A stretch of 64,000 nt of DNA from Anagrus nilaparvatae (taxonomy: Eukaryota > Arthropoda > Insecta > Hymenoptera > Mymaridae): NCBI GenBank assembly GCA_022575985.1, contig JAKSXM010000247.1, positions 5,479,501-5,543,500 of the forward strand, given 5' to 3'. A model generated the notes under the pieces. It did not search any database. It was given only the letters and a program-made list of their open reading frames with translations, and was not told where the DNA came from. Position 1 is the first letter of the stretch, and each line of letters starts with the position of its first letter. Positions 10,448 through 21,861 of the stretch are shown piece by piece. The translations under genes and the position numbers were made by a program.

Positions 10448-11480
10448 TACTGCGGCATCAGGAAGTAACAAACTAAACAGATTCGTTAATTAATCAGTTT
10501 CTCACACTTTTTTTTATAAGTAACTAATTACGCTTGCGCATGAAAAAATCTAAATGAATATAGATTTAGTTTGCTTACAGTAAAATCTGTACATAATGAT
10601 TAATATTAGTTCTGAACGTGAATATTTTACAGACGTATGTCTTCTAGAGTAATGACTTACAAAAACCGAAAATTTGCGTATATGGCGCAAAAACCCTTTT
10701 TTGTATTATTTTCATTATTATAACTTTTAATTTTATTAGTAATATCTCTGAAAGGTCAATTACAAGAACTAATATTTTGAAAACTTTGAACAGTACTAGT
10801 AACAGACGAACTTTCGAAATTTTTATTCTCAGTCAATAAATTGTTCTTAATCACTACCTTTTTAACAATTTTTTTATTTAAAACTAATGAACTAGAATTG
10901 AAGAATTAAAAAAGTGACATTTTTTTTCTAATAATCTATAAATTTTTACGTTAATTAAATTGTAAAATTTTTGAATTTTTGAAAGTAATTTTTTTAAGTG
11001 AAAATTTTTATATACGTAAAAATATGAGATGGATTGAAACATATTTTTGTCTAATATAAGAAATTTTTATATATTCCATAAAATAAAAATTAAAAACTAA
11101 AATCACAGATAAAAAAATCGATTGAAAAAAAAATCAATTTTAGAACCATTATACCGAGTACGTAAACATAAAAAATTTTGAAATTCCAATAAAATAAAAA
11201 ATTGGCCCTAAAATAATTAGCCTAAAAAAATTCAATTTTCGTGCACGGAATTGGACCTTGTACGTTAAAAAAAAGTACAAAAAAGGTTACCGGCTTAAAA
11301 AAATGGTTTTGAGAAAAATGCGTTTAAAGTTTTTTTTCCTATTTAAAAACTGTTTTATGCTTACAAAAACCTTAATATCTTTATAACAGTAACGAATTTT
11401 CGTAAATAAATTTTTTAACATACACTTAAAACATTTTGACACACAAAAAAAAAAAAACAAAAAAAAAACAAAAAAAAAAT
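10448..11480. other. AT-rich stretch with one dispersed-repeat motif
   Basis: No gene is seen. At about 11288-11325 the phrase GGTTTTGAGAAAAATGCGTTT closely matches the right part of the TTAA-flanked element at 51735-51760, so a fragment of a related repeat probably lies here. Confidence 0.4.
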
Positions 11481-11497
11481 TTTTTTTACAAAAATTA

Positions 11498-12244
11498 CAG
11501 TTATTATTATTATTATTATTATTCAGTTTATTTGCCATGACAAAAATTTAGTATACACTCATTTACAATTGAAATATAAATTAATACAATATATGATACA
11601 GAAATAATGTTTACAATTTGTATAAGATTTTTAAAATACAATATATGATAAAATTGAAAATGAAAATAATATTCATAATTAGAGTAAATGTTAAAGTAAA
11701 ATAATTCAAATAAAATCAAATTAAGGTCAACAACAATCTGACACTAATAATTAATTGATAAGTATCTCTATATCTATATAACAATTGCTATAACGTCAAT
11801 AAATCTATAAGTAAATAAATAACAGTCAATAGTTATATTTAAATAACAGTAAATAATATATATATAATATAATATATAGTCAATAATTAATAGAATTAGT
11901 CAATAAAAATAGTCGATAAATTAATTAAATATGGTAAATAAAGTATAAATTAAAATAAAGTGAATAAAGTAAATTAATAGTTATATAATATCCAGAATAA
12001 ATAAATATTTTTTAATGCTATTTTTAAATTGGTTATATGATGGGAGATCACGTATGCATGGAGGAATTTTATTCCAAAATTTAGCATATTTAACTTGAAA
12101 AGATTGTAAACCCCAATTGTGTATTACGGAGGGTATATCCAGATCTTTACGTGGTCCACGAGTTGGCCTGTCTCTTTTGTATGGTTTAAATAGTGGTAAC
12201 ATAAAAGGGGGTTGTTTCATACGTATTATTTTATACATAGTCAA
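11498..12244 (-). mobile_element. 5'-truncated LINE 3' end with (AAT)n tail
   Basis: Minus-strand codons at 12244-11981 encode 87 residues ending a LINE ORF2. The pattern LDIPSVIHNWGLQSFQVKYA, then KFWNKIPPCIRDLPS and FKNSIKKYLF, is the typical C-terminus of jockey/CR1-type reverse transcriptase ORFs. A 3' UTR of about 460 AT-rich bases follows, closing in an AAT microsatellite (plus strand ATT repeat at 11503-11523). The reverse-transcriptase core is missing, so this is a 5'-truncated insertion. The TTG at the edge of the frame is not a real start. Confidence 0.65.
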
Positions 12245-12849
12245 CGTCAGGCCTTAATCTACTACTATATTATGACTGCATGCATAATAATTAAAATTTT
12301 TTATATAAAAGAACAAAAATTATTTATTTAAAAATTACTTATAAAGTTTTTAAATTAGACCAAAAATCAGAACAATAAAATTATTTTAATATTATTTTAT
12401 TTTGCGAAATTGGCCAATAATTTGTTAATAACAAAAAATCGGCCACAAAATTCGCAAAACGGAGCCCGGATTCTTGTTCAGCGGGTCGAAAAACATAAGT
12501 ACCACCGGTTCTAATCCTCGGAAAAATAAATTTAATTTTTTTATTTTTGGGCGTGATTAGTATGGCTGGCGCCTAGACTATTACAAGCAAACATGAAACA
12601 TCGTTAAAATATTAAATTAATATCACGAATGGATGATCGTAAAAATAATTTAGTAGCATTTCCAAACCATGATAAAAGCTCCTAAAAAAATTTGAATTTT
12701 CTACTCAAATATATTTTTTTTACACGTTTATAATATTTTACAATATTTTTATTAGCAAAATTCAAACTCAATGTGATTCTTATGTTTTTTGAGACGCTAT
12801 AATTATACACATTGAGTTTTAGTTTTTGTAATAAAAATTTATATATCTC

Positions 12850-13200
12850 GTTTTGGGGGGGGGGTGCATGGGGCCACTGGGATAGTTTAGAGGGCCAAAA
12901 ATTAGTAGAAAACATTTTCTATATTCATTTTTGGTTTCATCGTCCCAAAAAATATAATAATTCATATTAAGTTTTAATTTTTGTAATAAACATATTTTTA
13001 CCCGTTTGGGGGGGTATGAATGGGGGCACTGGGGTCGTCTACAGGGCCAAACGTTGGTTAAAAACATTTTTTGTATACATTTTTGGTATAAGCATCCCAA
13101 AAGACATAAGTCTATAGTTCAATTTTCATTTTTCAAAAAAAAAATTTTTTTCACTTTTTGGGAGGGCATATGGGGGCGCTGGGGGCAAATTGGCTAGTTA
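12850..13200. repeat. three tandem modules of about 152 bases with G-runs
   Basis: Units begin near 12852, 13006 and 13157. Each has a run of G, then (C/G)ATGGGG, (C/G)ACTGGG or GCTGGG, then TAGTTAAA/GGTTAAAA-type text and a (C/G)ATTTTTGGT-CCCAAAA spacer. The ORFs on both strands across this block are shadows of the repeat. Confidence 0.7.
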
Positions 13201-15454
13201 AATTGCATTTCTATGGCCATATTCGGTTTTAGCATCACCAAAAACCCCCATTCCACGGAGTCTATCTTCTAGCACATGACTTTTTTTTTGTGTGCCTGTG
13301 TTATCTTAGCTTTAGTCCCAAAGTATTGCAAAAAAAACCCGTAAAAAGGGCTAGTTTTTTCCCCATTTATGGGTGTTCCCCGATTTTTTGCCAGATTTGG
13401 ACCCCGGGTTCGGATTTAGCGACCCCAAAAACCTATAGTAAGCCTTTTCTCAAGCCGGTTATTCATGGTGCCAGATTCCCTTTCAAGTAATATTTCTGAT
13501 TTTGACCATTTTAAACCTTCCAGGGCCCAACTCCCTCCTTAAAACTCCAGATACCAAAAAATTTCAAATGTAAACCTCGTACGTTTTGGCTTTTTCTAAA
13601 ATATTAGAGTTAAATTCTAAAATATTAGAGTTTTCTAAAATATTAGAGTTAAAAATATTAGAAAAATAGACTATTCCGAGGTGTCTTAACTTCACTTTTT
13701 TTTTGCCCAAAATTGGCCAACTTTAGCAACTCATAACTTTTTTCAATACCGCTGGCGAAAAAAACTTTTCATAGAAGGTTAGTACGTTTTGGTGTTTTCT
13801 ACATCTGAACGAAAATTCAAGTGTCTTAAATACACGGACACTTTACCATAGCTACCTCTTAATCTATTTGCTTCCTAAATATTTGAAATATTATAGGCAA
13901 TTATACAATTTACAATCAATCACCTCATTTTTAAACGGGTTTTTACACTTATTTTTATTTGCAGATTAAAATCTTAATTAAACTAGTAAAGTGTGTATAT
14001 AACTAGTATAGTAAGTTGTAAGTATTTTAATAATATTATTTTTAGTTAAAAATGATTCAATTCCTTATAAAAACTCATCATTGTAAAAATATGTTATAGC
14101 TATTTTTACAGAGATGGATGCTCACAAAAATAATTTTTTGGCCTTTCAAATTTATATGTTCTTTGGGTCGCTTAATACGAAAATTTTATCCATAAATTTT
14201 TACCAAAAAAGGTAGAGTAACTCACAATAGGTAACTATCAGTTATTTTTTGCAGTTTTTTTAGGATTCTGATTTGTTTCTTATATTTTTTGGTTAGCTAA
14301 ATACGAAAATGATATCCGTTTAAAAAAAAAATGGTAGAGATTCCCCGGAGACAAATATTAATATAGATGCAGTCATGTACGGCTAGAGGCCTAAAAGCAA
14401 GCTAAAGAACAGACATATATAAAAATACACGCCTTTTTTTTTTCTTTGTCGCACTTTGCGTAAAAAGTGTGCGCATTGAAAAGAGTTTAGCAGCCGAATT
14501 ATCCCACGTGTTTTTCTTTGTAAATGTCAACAAAAATTGGTTACCTTAATTTTTTATTATTTTAATTAATAAATAAATTTCAACTATTATTAATTAATTA
14601 ACAATTTATGTAAGTAAATATATATTTTTGTATAAAAACTCCAAAATAGTATTACACATATTTAATAAATTTAACTTACCTATTATAGGATTGAAGTCAA
14701 AGATAAATATATATTTGATATAATTAAAGATTAGAAATGTTTCTGAAACAATTGAAATATAATTTGGTGTGAAAAAAAAATAATAACAATAGGTCTGTTC
14801 TTTTTTTCCTAAAAAAGTTAACCTGGAGCAAAACTGGGGTAAAACTAAACAAAACGCGCGTTCTTTTTCATGGCGGTAATTCAAAAAGCAAAACGTTTTT
14901 TTTTTGGGATAAAATTTTTTTACTGAAAATTAAATGTCAAAACATGTTTAATATAGTTTTTTATCGATAGCAGTAAATAATCTATTATTTAAAATAAAAA
15001 AAATTAATAAAAATTTAAATAAAATACAATCTAACCTACAAAATGTTTGAAATGAGCGCGCATTTTTTTTCTCTGTTTAACTCCAGTTCTACTTTTTCGG
15101 GAAAAAAAGAACATACCTAATAAAATAGTTTAAAAAAATAAGAATCAGCTAGTATAATCTTACATTAATTTTTTTTTTTTATAATTTTAAGGTTAATCTA
15201 TTCACATGATCTGAGTAAAAAATTTGTGTACATAAAAAATAAAATTGTAAAGTCTGATAAATTTAAAATATGATTAATTATTTATTAAACAATTTATATA
15301 AGGCAATTACATTTTGATTTACAAAAGTTTATACTAGGTTATTAAATAAATTATAATAAAAATAATTATAATTAAAATTATATCATGCTGACCAATGCAT
15401 GTTAGATTACAATTCATATAAGAAACTAAATTTAATTAAATCTATGTTAAATTA
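13201..15454. other. dispersed-repeat DNA without genes
   Basis: It contains a reversed TTCGGATTTAGCGACCCCAAA motif at about 13409, four short repeats of TTCTAAAATATTAGAGTT at 13600-13660, and two loose units around GGGTCGCTTAATACGAAAAT (14165) and its neighbour at about 14290. A 130-base segment at 14377-14510 recurs inverted at 39454-39585. The minus-strand ORF at 14606-14884 has no recognisable domain. Confidence 0.5.
14377..14510. repeat. dispersed repeat, partner inverted at 39454-39585
   Basis: Shared text includes GTACGGCTAGA, AAGCAAGCTAAAG-ACAGA, TGCGTAAAAAGTGTGCG and CAGCCGA-TTATCCC, in the same order when one copy is reverse-complemented. This indicates two copies of one family in opposite orientation about 25 kb apart. 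Confidence 0.7.
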
Positions 15455-15851
15455 CACTGAAAAACCGCAACCATTGAAGCAATAGCTTTAAAGCAATTGA
15501 AATATGCCAATAGAAAATATCATTGATTCGATAGCGCCGCTATTAAACGAATAGTTTCTCGCCATTGAATACGGCAGTCATTGTTTTGATGTAAATTTTC
15601 GTCAAAATAAATGAGAATATAAGATTGAATTAATAGAGGGGTTATAATTAAATTAATAGTTTTTAATACTTTAATTTAATGTTTAAAAACATTGAATCGA
15701 TAGAAAATGATTTTAGTTCAATATTATTATTAATAACAAAAAAAAGTACGTATTATGTACATGTGTAGGTATACTATTCTTTCTCTTTCTATCCTTCTGC
15801 CGCGCGCGTCGCGTTTGGTTGTGCTATAGTTTATATTATTTTTATTCATTA

Positions 15852-16017
15852 GGGGTCATCCATAAAATACGTAACACAATTCCATAGTGCGTGGCCTGTT
15901 GCTTAACGTTACCACAATGTTAATTTACATCAATTTTACAATGCATTTGGTGTTACCATATGGTTGATGGTATCATAATTTTCTAATTTTTGCGTTACGT
16001 ATTTTATGGACGATCCC
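15852..16017. mobile_element. nested 166-base MITE, TTA-flanked
   Basis: The termini GGGGTCATCCATAAAATACG and CGTATTTTATGGACGATCCC are inverted with one mismatch, and TTA lies on both sides (15849-15851, 16018-16020). A three-base TTA duplication fits PIF/Harbinger-type mobilisation. It sits inside the larger TA-flanked element and so is the younger insertion. Confidence 0.75.
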
Positions 16018-16194
16018 TTATTACTATTATAAAGAAATGGAATTTCCCGAAAATTATTTATGATAGATTTAATTATTATTTTTAAATATGCATTTCGCTA
16101 GATATGCATAAATTACTCTGAATATTAAAAAAAGGAGAGGGAAAATTAGTATATGTAACATGTAGGATTCAAAATTTTTTTATTAAATACATAT

Positions 16195-16275
16195 GTCCTG
16201 TTGGTGTAATGGATAAGGTCGCTGCCCAATGATTGATCCACGGTCACGGTCCACGGTTCGAATCTCGGATGAACT
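16195..16275 (+). tRNA. tRNA-like sequence, degenerate (pseudo-tRNA or SINE head)
   Basis: A box-A-like TGGTGTAATGGATAAGG (about 16202-16218) and a box-B-like GGTTCGAATC (about 16255-16264) are correctly ordered and spaced for a tRNA. The T stem and acceptor stem do not pair well, so I do not think it is functional. An arginine or tryptophan tRNA ancestor is a guess. Confidence 0.3.
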
Positions 16276-16994
16276 AAGTTTTTTTAATTGATAATAAATT
16301 TTAAAAAAATAAATTGAATTCAAAAATGTAATAATATTTAATAAAAAAAGAAATGTAAAGTAATAATAAAAAATAAAAATAATAAAAAAAAAAATAAAAA
16401 AATGATATAATAAATATAACAACACTGCCTAAAAAAATATATACACAAGCGAGGAATAAGAGTAAACATTAAAATAAAATAATATAAATGTAAAAAAAAA
16501 AAGAAAATTAATTTTTACCTATTTTCTGTTTATTATACATTGAAATGATATGTATTCATAATCATTTCAATAGCTTTAAATATTTGAAATGAATTCAATC
16601 TCGCCATTGAATTAATGATATCCGTCATTGGCATATATCAATTGCTTTAAAGCCATTGATTCAATGGTACCGGTTTTTCAGTGTATTTAATTAAAATATA
16701 TGTTTAATGAAATTTTTGCAAAAAAAAAAATACTTTATTTAATTTTACATTTTAAAATTATTTTCTTATGATCTAGCGAAAAATTCTTCAATTTTAATAA
16801 TATGATTAAATTTGAATTAATATTTACTAAAACAAACAAAAAATACGTGTTTATTAAATGTTAAATTTAAAGAAAAATATTGTTTTTTTTTGTAAATATC
16901 ATTTTAAATACAGTTTATATATAATTTGTTACTTATATAAAATAATAAAATAAAATTTTTTACTTAAGTCAATACGCAAAGGTAAACAAATTTT

Positions 16995-17110
16995 GGTTCC
17001 TCATAGAGGAACCTTTGTGATAGGTGAAATTTTGATTTTCGATATTTTGGCATATAAGCACGTTTTGAGACCTCAGGAAGCTAAAAAACCAGTTTTTAAA
17101 AAAAGTCTCT

Positions 17111-17160
<50 letters not shown>

Positions 17161-18488
17161 ATGTCGCACTGTAACCGGTGATATTTCACAGCCAACACGA
17201 CATTAAGACCTAATTTTTTTTTCAAAATTTTTTTCACCATAAAAGCTCGAGGTACTTTTTTTTTTTTTTAATTTGGATGTAATACCTCATTTATTTCCAC
17301 GAAAGTACTTATATTTGAAAGTATGGTTTTTACTCGATATCTCGAATCTGATACTTAATTTTTTGAAAATTTTTTACTCAAAATTTTTTTCACCAAAAAA
17401 TACAAAAAACGCCAAAATTTTTTTTATTTTAGTACGTAATACTTAATTTTTTCCTATGATGAAAGTAATGAAAGTACGAATATCTAAAATTATCGTTTGT
17501 AAAGGATTTCTCCATCTGATACGTAATTTTTCGAAATTTTTTTTTTTTAAACTTTTTACATAAAAAAATTAAAAAAACACTATATTTTTTTTTCTTTTTG
17601 GATGTAGTACCTCATTTTTTTCCATGAAAGTACTGATATCTAGAAGTATCGTTTTTACTCGATATCTCGAATCTTATAATTTATTTTTGAAAATTTTTTT
17701 CTCAAAATTTTTTTCACAAAAAAATACAAAAAATACCAATTTTTTTTTTCTTTGCGGACGCAGTACTTAATTTCTTTCTGTGGAAGTACTAGTTTTAGAA
17801 ATACCGTTTATAGTAATTTTTTGGACCTGATACTTAATTTTTTCAAAATTTTTGTTCTCAACATTTAAAAAAAATAAGAATAAAATAAACTGCAATATTT
17901 TTTTTCTTTTTGGATATAGTACCTAATTTTTGCTTATGAAAGTGCCAATATCTGAAAATATCGTTATTACTCGATATCTCCAATCTGACACTTAATTTTT
18001 TGAACTTTTTTTTCTCAAAACTTTTTGCATAAAAAAATAAAAACAACAGCAATATTTTTTTGCTTTTTGAAAGTAGTACCTCATTTTTTTCTGTGGGAGT
18101 ACTAGTTTTAGAAGTATACTTTTTAGTCAACATTTTGGTACTGAAACTTAATTTTTTGAAAATTTTTCTCTCAAAATTTTTTGCATAAAAAAATTAAAGG
18201 AACAGCATTATTTTTTTTCTATTTGGACGTAGTACCTAATTTTTTCCTATGAAAGTACTTATATGTAGAATTATCGTTTTTACTCTATATCTCCAATTGA
18301 TACTTAATTTTTTGAAAATTTTTTTCTAAAAATTGTTTACATAAAAAAATTATAAAAATAGCAATATCTTTTTTCTTTTGGGACGTAGTATTTAATTTTT
18401 TTCCATGAAAGTACTTATATCTAGAATTATCATTTTTATTAGATAAAATAGACCATTAAGAACATTTTGTTATTGTTAATGAGGAACC
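16995..18488. repeat. modular element, copy 1: about eight 157-base units
   Basis: The left end is the 19-base palindrome GGTTCCTCATAGAGGAACC; the right end finishes in GAGGAACC (18481-18488). After a (GT)n/(ATGT)n microsatellite (about 17114-17164) come modules anchored on GTA(G/A)TACCT(C/A)A(T/A) near 17281, 17438, 17604, 17761, 17918, 18073, 18229 and 18385, a period of 155-166 bases. Each has a GAAAGTACT-ATAT-TAGAA-TATCG segment, a TTTTTACTCGATATCTCGAAT segment and a GATACTTAATTTTTTGAAAAT segment. No credible protein is encoded. Copies 2 and 3 are at 19697-20095 and 37979-38999. Confidence 0.8.
17106..17164. repeat. (CT)n(GT)n(ATGT)n microsatellite
   Basis: A compound microsatellite lies inside the modular element; the equivalent position in the other two copies is also a TG/ATGT-type microsatellite, so it is an inherited part of the family. 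Confidence 0.9.
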
Positions 18489-19196
18489 ATAGTGCCAATT
18501 ACTTGGCAGCGTTTTTTATTATGCCTATAAAAAAATGAACAATATTAATTTAAAAAAATTAATTTAAAAAACTGTTATAATTATAATTATAAATGCATTA
18601 AGATAAGGTGTATTAGGAGTCTACTGACGAGCCAACCTAATACACTATGACCCCGTATTTTGGCTGGAGCAAAACAAGAAAAAAAACATTTATTTTTAAC
18701 GAAAATTAAAGTTTTGGAGGTTAGGATGTCCCAAATCAAAAAAAAAACTTATTTCACGTGAAAGTACATGAAAAATGTGTAACTTCTAGAAAAAAAAAAT
18801 TGGCGGGTCCCATTTAAAAATTTGTTAGCTGCGCTAGCCCAAGTTAGCAAAAGGAAGACTTTTTGCTTTGCGCTGTCGATAAAGCAGTAATTTTTAGCAA
18901 AAAATAAAAAAACCTTTTTCTAAAAAATTGTGATTTTACGTGTAGTTTTTTCCTGTTTTTACGAAAATTTAATATCTACTGTTATTAAAAAAATTTTAAT
19001 GGTAAAACTGCTTGTTCTTAAAGTTTTCGTCGTTTTTTGCAATTTTAGGTTATGTTAGTCAGAGCTGAGTTAAAAATAAAAAAACCACAAAAAAGTAGTA
19101 AAAATCTACAATGTCTAATTTTTAAAAAATATTATTTAGCAATTGATATTTGGTTAAAATAATTAGTTTTAATATAGAATTTTTTAGTTTTAAAAC
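18489..19196. other. AT-rich stretch, nothing recognised
   Basis: No coding frame or bounded repeat was found. A short GC-richer run at 18800-18890 has no match elsewhere in the window that I noticed. Confidence 0.45.
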
Positions 19197-19468
19197 GTTT
19201 GAAATACAAAAAAAAATCTTTTCTGCCAACTTTCATAGTTATCCTGGGTCAACTGATATTCCTGGGTTGAAGTTAAATTTACGAAGCAACTTTTTTACAG
19301 ATTCAAGATGTGGTAAGCCTGGTATTATTTGCAGCACTTATTAATAGGCAGCATTGGAATAAAACATTACACTAGCAGTGATTTCTCGTAATTGATCTGG
19401 ATACTTATTCTTTTTGGTAGACAAAATGTTTTGAATCATTTCAGCTAAAGCTGGGCTTATTGTTTTGT
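19197..19468 (-). pseudogene. P-element/THAP-type transposase fragment
   Basis: On the minus strand the text reads TISPALAEMIQNIL, KNKYPDQLREITASVMFYSN, AAY, then two stops, then VLQIIPGLPHLESVKKLLRK and FNFNPGIS. The pattern of a SPA/AL helix, a YP/YS-E-R-F-A-x-T-(M/L)-(Y/F)YS segment, a LPHP-like motif and a final PGI/PGF is what I know from P-element and THAP9-like transposases. Stops at the AAY boundary and after DPG show it is dead. Only about 80 residues survive; no THAP domain is attached here. Confidence 0.5.
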
Positions 19469-19696
19469 GAAAATAAATAAATAAAAATTTGATCTATGAA
19501 CATGATGTTTTTTATGAGAAAGTTTTTAATAAAGCTTGCTTAAAATTATACAAAAAAAGAAGTAAGCTATGCATAAAATAATGAAAATAATAATTAAGCT
19601 ATGGTAAAATGAAAATATTAAGCCAACATGTATAAAAAAAAATGATTTACAGATTGACAGAAGTAGGTAAATATAAAAAACGAAAGAATAAATTTT

Positions 19697-20095
19697 GGTT
19701 CCTCAATGAGGAACCATTGTGATAGGTAAAATTTTGATTTTTTGGCATATAAGCACGTTTTGGGACCTCAGAAAGCTAAAAAACCGGTTTTAAAAAAAAG
19801 TATGTATGTGTGTGTGTGTGTGTGTGTGTATGTAACCGGTGAAATTTCACAAACATTATGGAATTAAGACCTAATTTTTTTTTCAAAAATTTGTTTATCA
19901 AAAAATCTCAAACTACTTTTTTTTTTTTTAATTTGGATGTAATACCTCATTTATTTCCATGAAAGTACTTATATTTGAAAGTACGATTTTTACTCGATAT
20001 GTCGAATCTGATAATTAATTTTTTGAAAATTTTTTTCCCAAAATTTCCGTCACAAAAAAATACAAAAAACAGCAAATATTTTTTTTTTTTTTTTT
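19697..20095. repeat. modular element, copy 2 (truncated)
   Basis: It starts with the palindrome GGTTCCTCAATGAGGAACC, keeps the GCATATAAGCACGTTTTG and CTAAAAAACCGGTTTT segments, a TG-type microsatellite (about 19804-19831), and one 157-base module, then stops in a T tract. It is in the same orientation as copy 1, 1.2 kb away. Confidence 0.8.
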
Positions 20096-20374
20096 TTAAT
20101 GTAGAAAATTATTTTTTCACTCTTCGAGTGAATAATAGCATCTTTTTTAACGCGTTTTTGAAGGAGAAAGTGAGGATTTATATCCCTCTCTATTCTCTCT
20201 TCTATTTTTTCTTCCTAGGGAGGAAAGTACTTACTTTCGTCCCTAGAGAAGAAAACAGAAGAGAGAATTGAGAGGAGACTCGACCCACTCTTCCTACATC
20301 CTCTTACCCCTCCCAATCTAGTCGATCATGATTCTTCGTTATAGAAGACAAATTGTCAGGTGACGCTCATTAAT

Positions 20375-20680
20375 ATTCAAAATGGAATTTTTATGAAATA
20401 GTTGCGTTATTAATTCTATATAAATTTATTTTATTTAATAAGAACAAAAATTAACTTTTAAATAAATAAACGATGAAAAATGAGCATATGTGTACGCATC
20501 TTTTATTTTGTTATAGCTAAATTAATAAACATAGCTAAATTAATGAACAAAATAAAAGATGTGTACCACGTGCTCACGCATTTATTTGTATAACAAATTA
20601 AAACAAACTTTTATTTATTTAGAAACAACTATTAAGTAAAAATGCCATTTTGAATTATAATAAAACGCACCTTTTATAAC
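20375..20680. repeat. foldback element, about 0.3 kb
   Basis: ATTCAAAATGGAATTTTTATG on the left is inverted at ATTACTTAAA-like text on the right (CATTTTGAAT at about 20645). The arms meet near 20530 through ATCTTTTATTTTGTTA and AACAAAATAAAAGAT. It is non-coding. Confidence 0.65.
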
Positions 20681-20729
20681 AATTATACCTTTCTGTAGAA
20701 GAATCTATGAACTACTGTCGTCACCGTTA

Positions 20730-20950
20730 GGATGAAGAAGATTCGAAAGTTTCTGGGGGTCGAGAGGGCCCAGCCCCCCGTGTGAGTTTGGGGGCGAAGC
20801 CACCACAAAAGAAAAAAGTAATTATAACCTACCCCCAAAAGCTATACTCGCACTTACCCCTAGAGTAAGCTAAATTTTCCGGGGAGGAGAACATCCAAGG
20901 GGGGAAAATTCCCAGGGGAGAAACATCCTTGGGTGGGAACGGATTGGTAA
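20730..20950. other. GC-rich patch with G/C runs
   Basis: Runs such as GAGAGGGCCCAGCCCCCCG and CCAAGGGGGGAAAA stand out against the AT background. No frame or partner copy was found. It is probably an old repeat or an insertion fragment. Confidence 0.3.
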
Positions 20951-21146
20951 TCAAAGTTTTCTAAACTTTTTTAATCTTAGTTACAAGTTTTTTTTAATAT
21001 TTTCAAAATTTTTTTTAGACTAATTATATACTATTTTTTAATGGAATAAAGTCTTTATTTTTCTGAAAATATATTTTTTTTAGGCCAAAATTATGTTACA
21101 ATTTTGGAAAATAAAAATTATTTTCAACAAAATAATATAATAAAAA

Positions 21147-21318
21147 GTAGATTTTTTTGGATTTTATTGTAAATAATAAAATCAATCTATATTAGGAACT
21201 AAGATTTTTTTATTAAATTATCTAAGTTTCAGAGAAACTTAGCCTCCCTTTTCAACATTTGAAAAATTACAAATATTTTTTAGAACAAAATTTTTTTACA
21301 TTTTTATTTTCTTTACTG
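21147..21318. repeat. repeat arm, inverted partner at 29871-30033
   Basis: About 170 bases sharing CTATATTAGGAACTAAGATT, AATTATCTAAGTTTCAGAG and GAAAAATTACAAATA recur in reverse complement at 29871-30033. The similarity looks high by eye with scattered substitutions. The two arms face each other about 8.5 kb apart. Confidence 0.7.
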
Positions 21319-21861
21319 TAATAATGATTTTTTTAAAAGAGCACTTACAAAGTAACAATTAAAAATCATCTAAAATAAAGCACAAAAAATATGCTGTTTT
21401 TATTATTCTGTGCAAAAATAACAATTTTAAAATTAAAACACTGAATTTTTCTTCAAAAGAGAGAACATACGAAGTTCTTATTCCTAGTATTCGTGTTTTT
21501 TCTCCTGAATAAAAAATCAGTGTTTTAATTTCAAAATTGTTATTTTTGCACAGAATAATAAAATATGCACGGGGTGGTTGGGAAATAAACCATTTTTGGT
21601 GAATACCCGACATGCTGGAATGAAATGGGTTGACCCCATGGACTGGTAGGAGTTACCTATGGACACGACGCTGTATAAGCTACAGACCGCTGGTTTGGTC
21701 CTTTAGTGTCGATAACTCTAGGTGGGATTGAACTGCCTTCTCGTGGCTACCCTGTTGATGTGCTTAATTGCACATGAATGTTCACTCACTCACCAAGGCT
21801 GAGGCCTGCACACGTCGTACCTGTGCGTCACTTAGCCGACGGCTCTTGGCTGAGATCCTAA

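Larger units (their letters stand above)
15455..16683. mobile_element. TA-flanked DNA element with CACTGAAAAACCG termini
   Basis: The left terminus CACTGAAAAACCG and its complement CGGTTTTTCAGTG at the right end are flanked by TA (15453-15454, 16684-16685). The inverted similarity continues inward for about 150 bases through CTTTAAAGCAATTGA and ATATCATT. The interior carries a nested MITE (15852-16017), a tRNA-like segment (about 16195-16275) and poly-A-rich filler, with no transposase. It is a non-autonomous Tc1/mariner-like element by its TA duplication. Confidence 0.8.

Noticed and set aside
12682..13197. Overlapping ORFs on both strands with FLLQKLKLN-type repeats
   Set aside because: The repeated peptide text simply follows the 152-base tandem DNA modules.
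16195..16275. A functional tRNA gene
   Set aside because: A and B boxes are present but the acceptor and T stems do not pair, so it is listed only as tRNA-like.
16993..17181. ORFs starting MVPHRGT and ending in Cys/Val repeats
   Set aside because: They arise from the palindromic cap and the GT microsatellite, and appear in more than one repeat copy.
17281..18440. CRISPR-like array
   Set aside because: Units are about 157 bases with diverged, contiguous repeats and no spacers; a eukaryotic tandem repeat.
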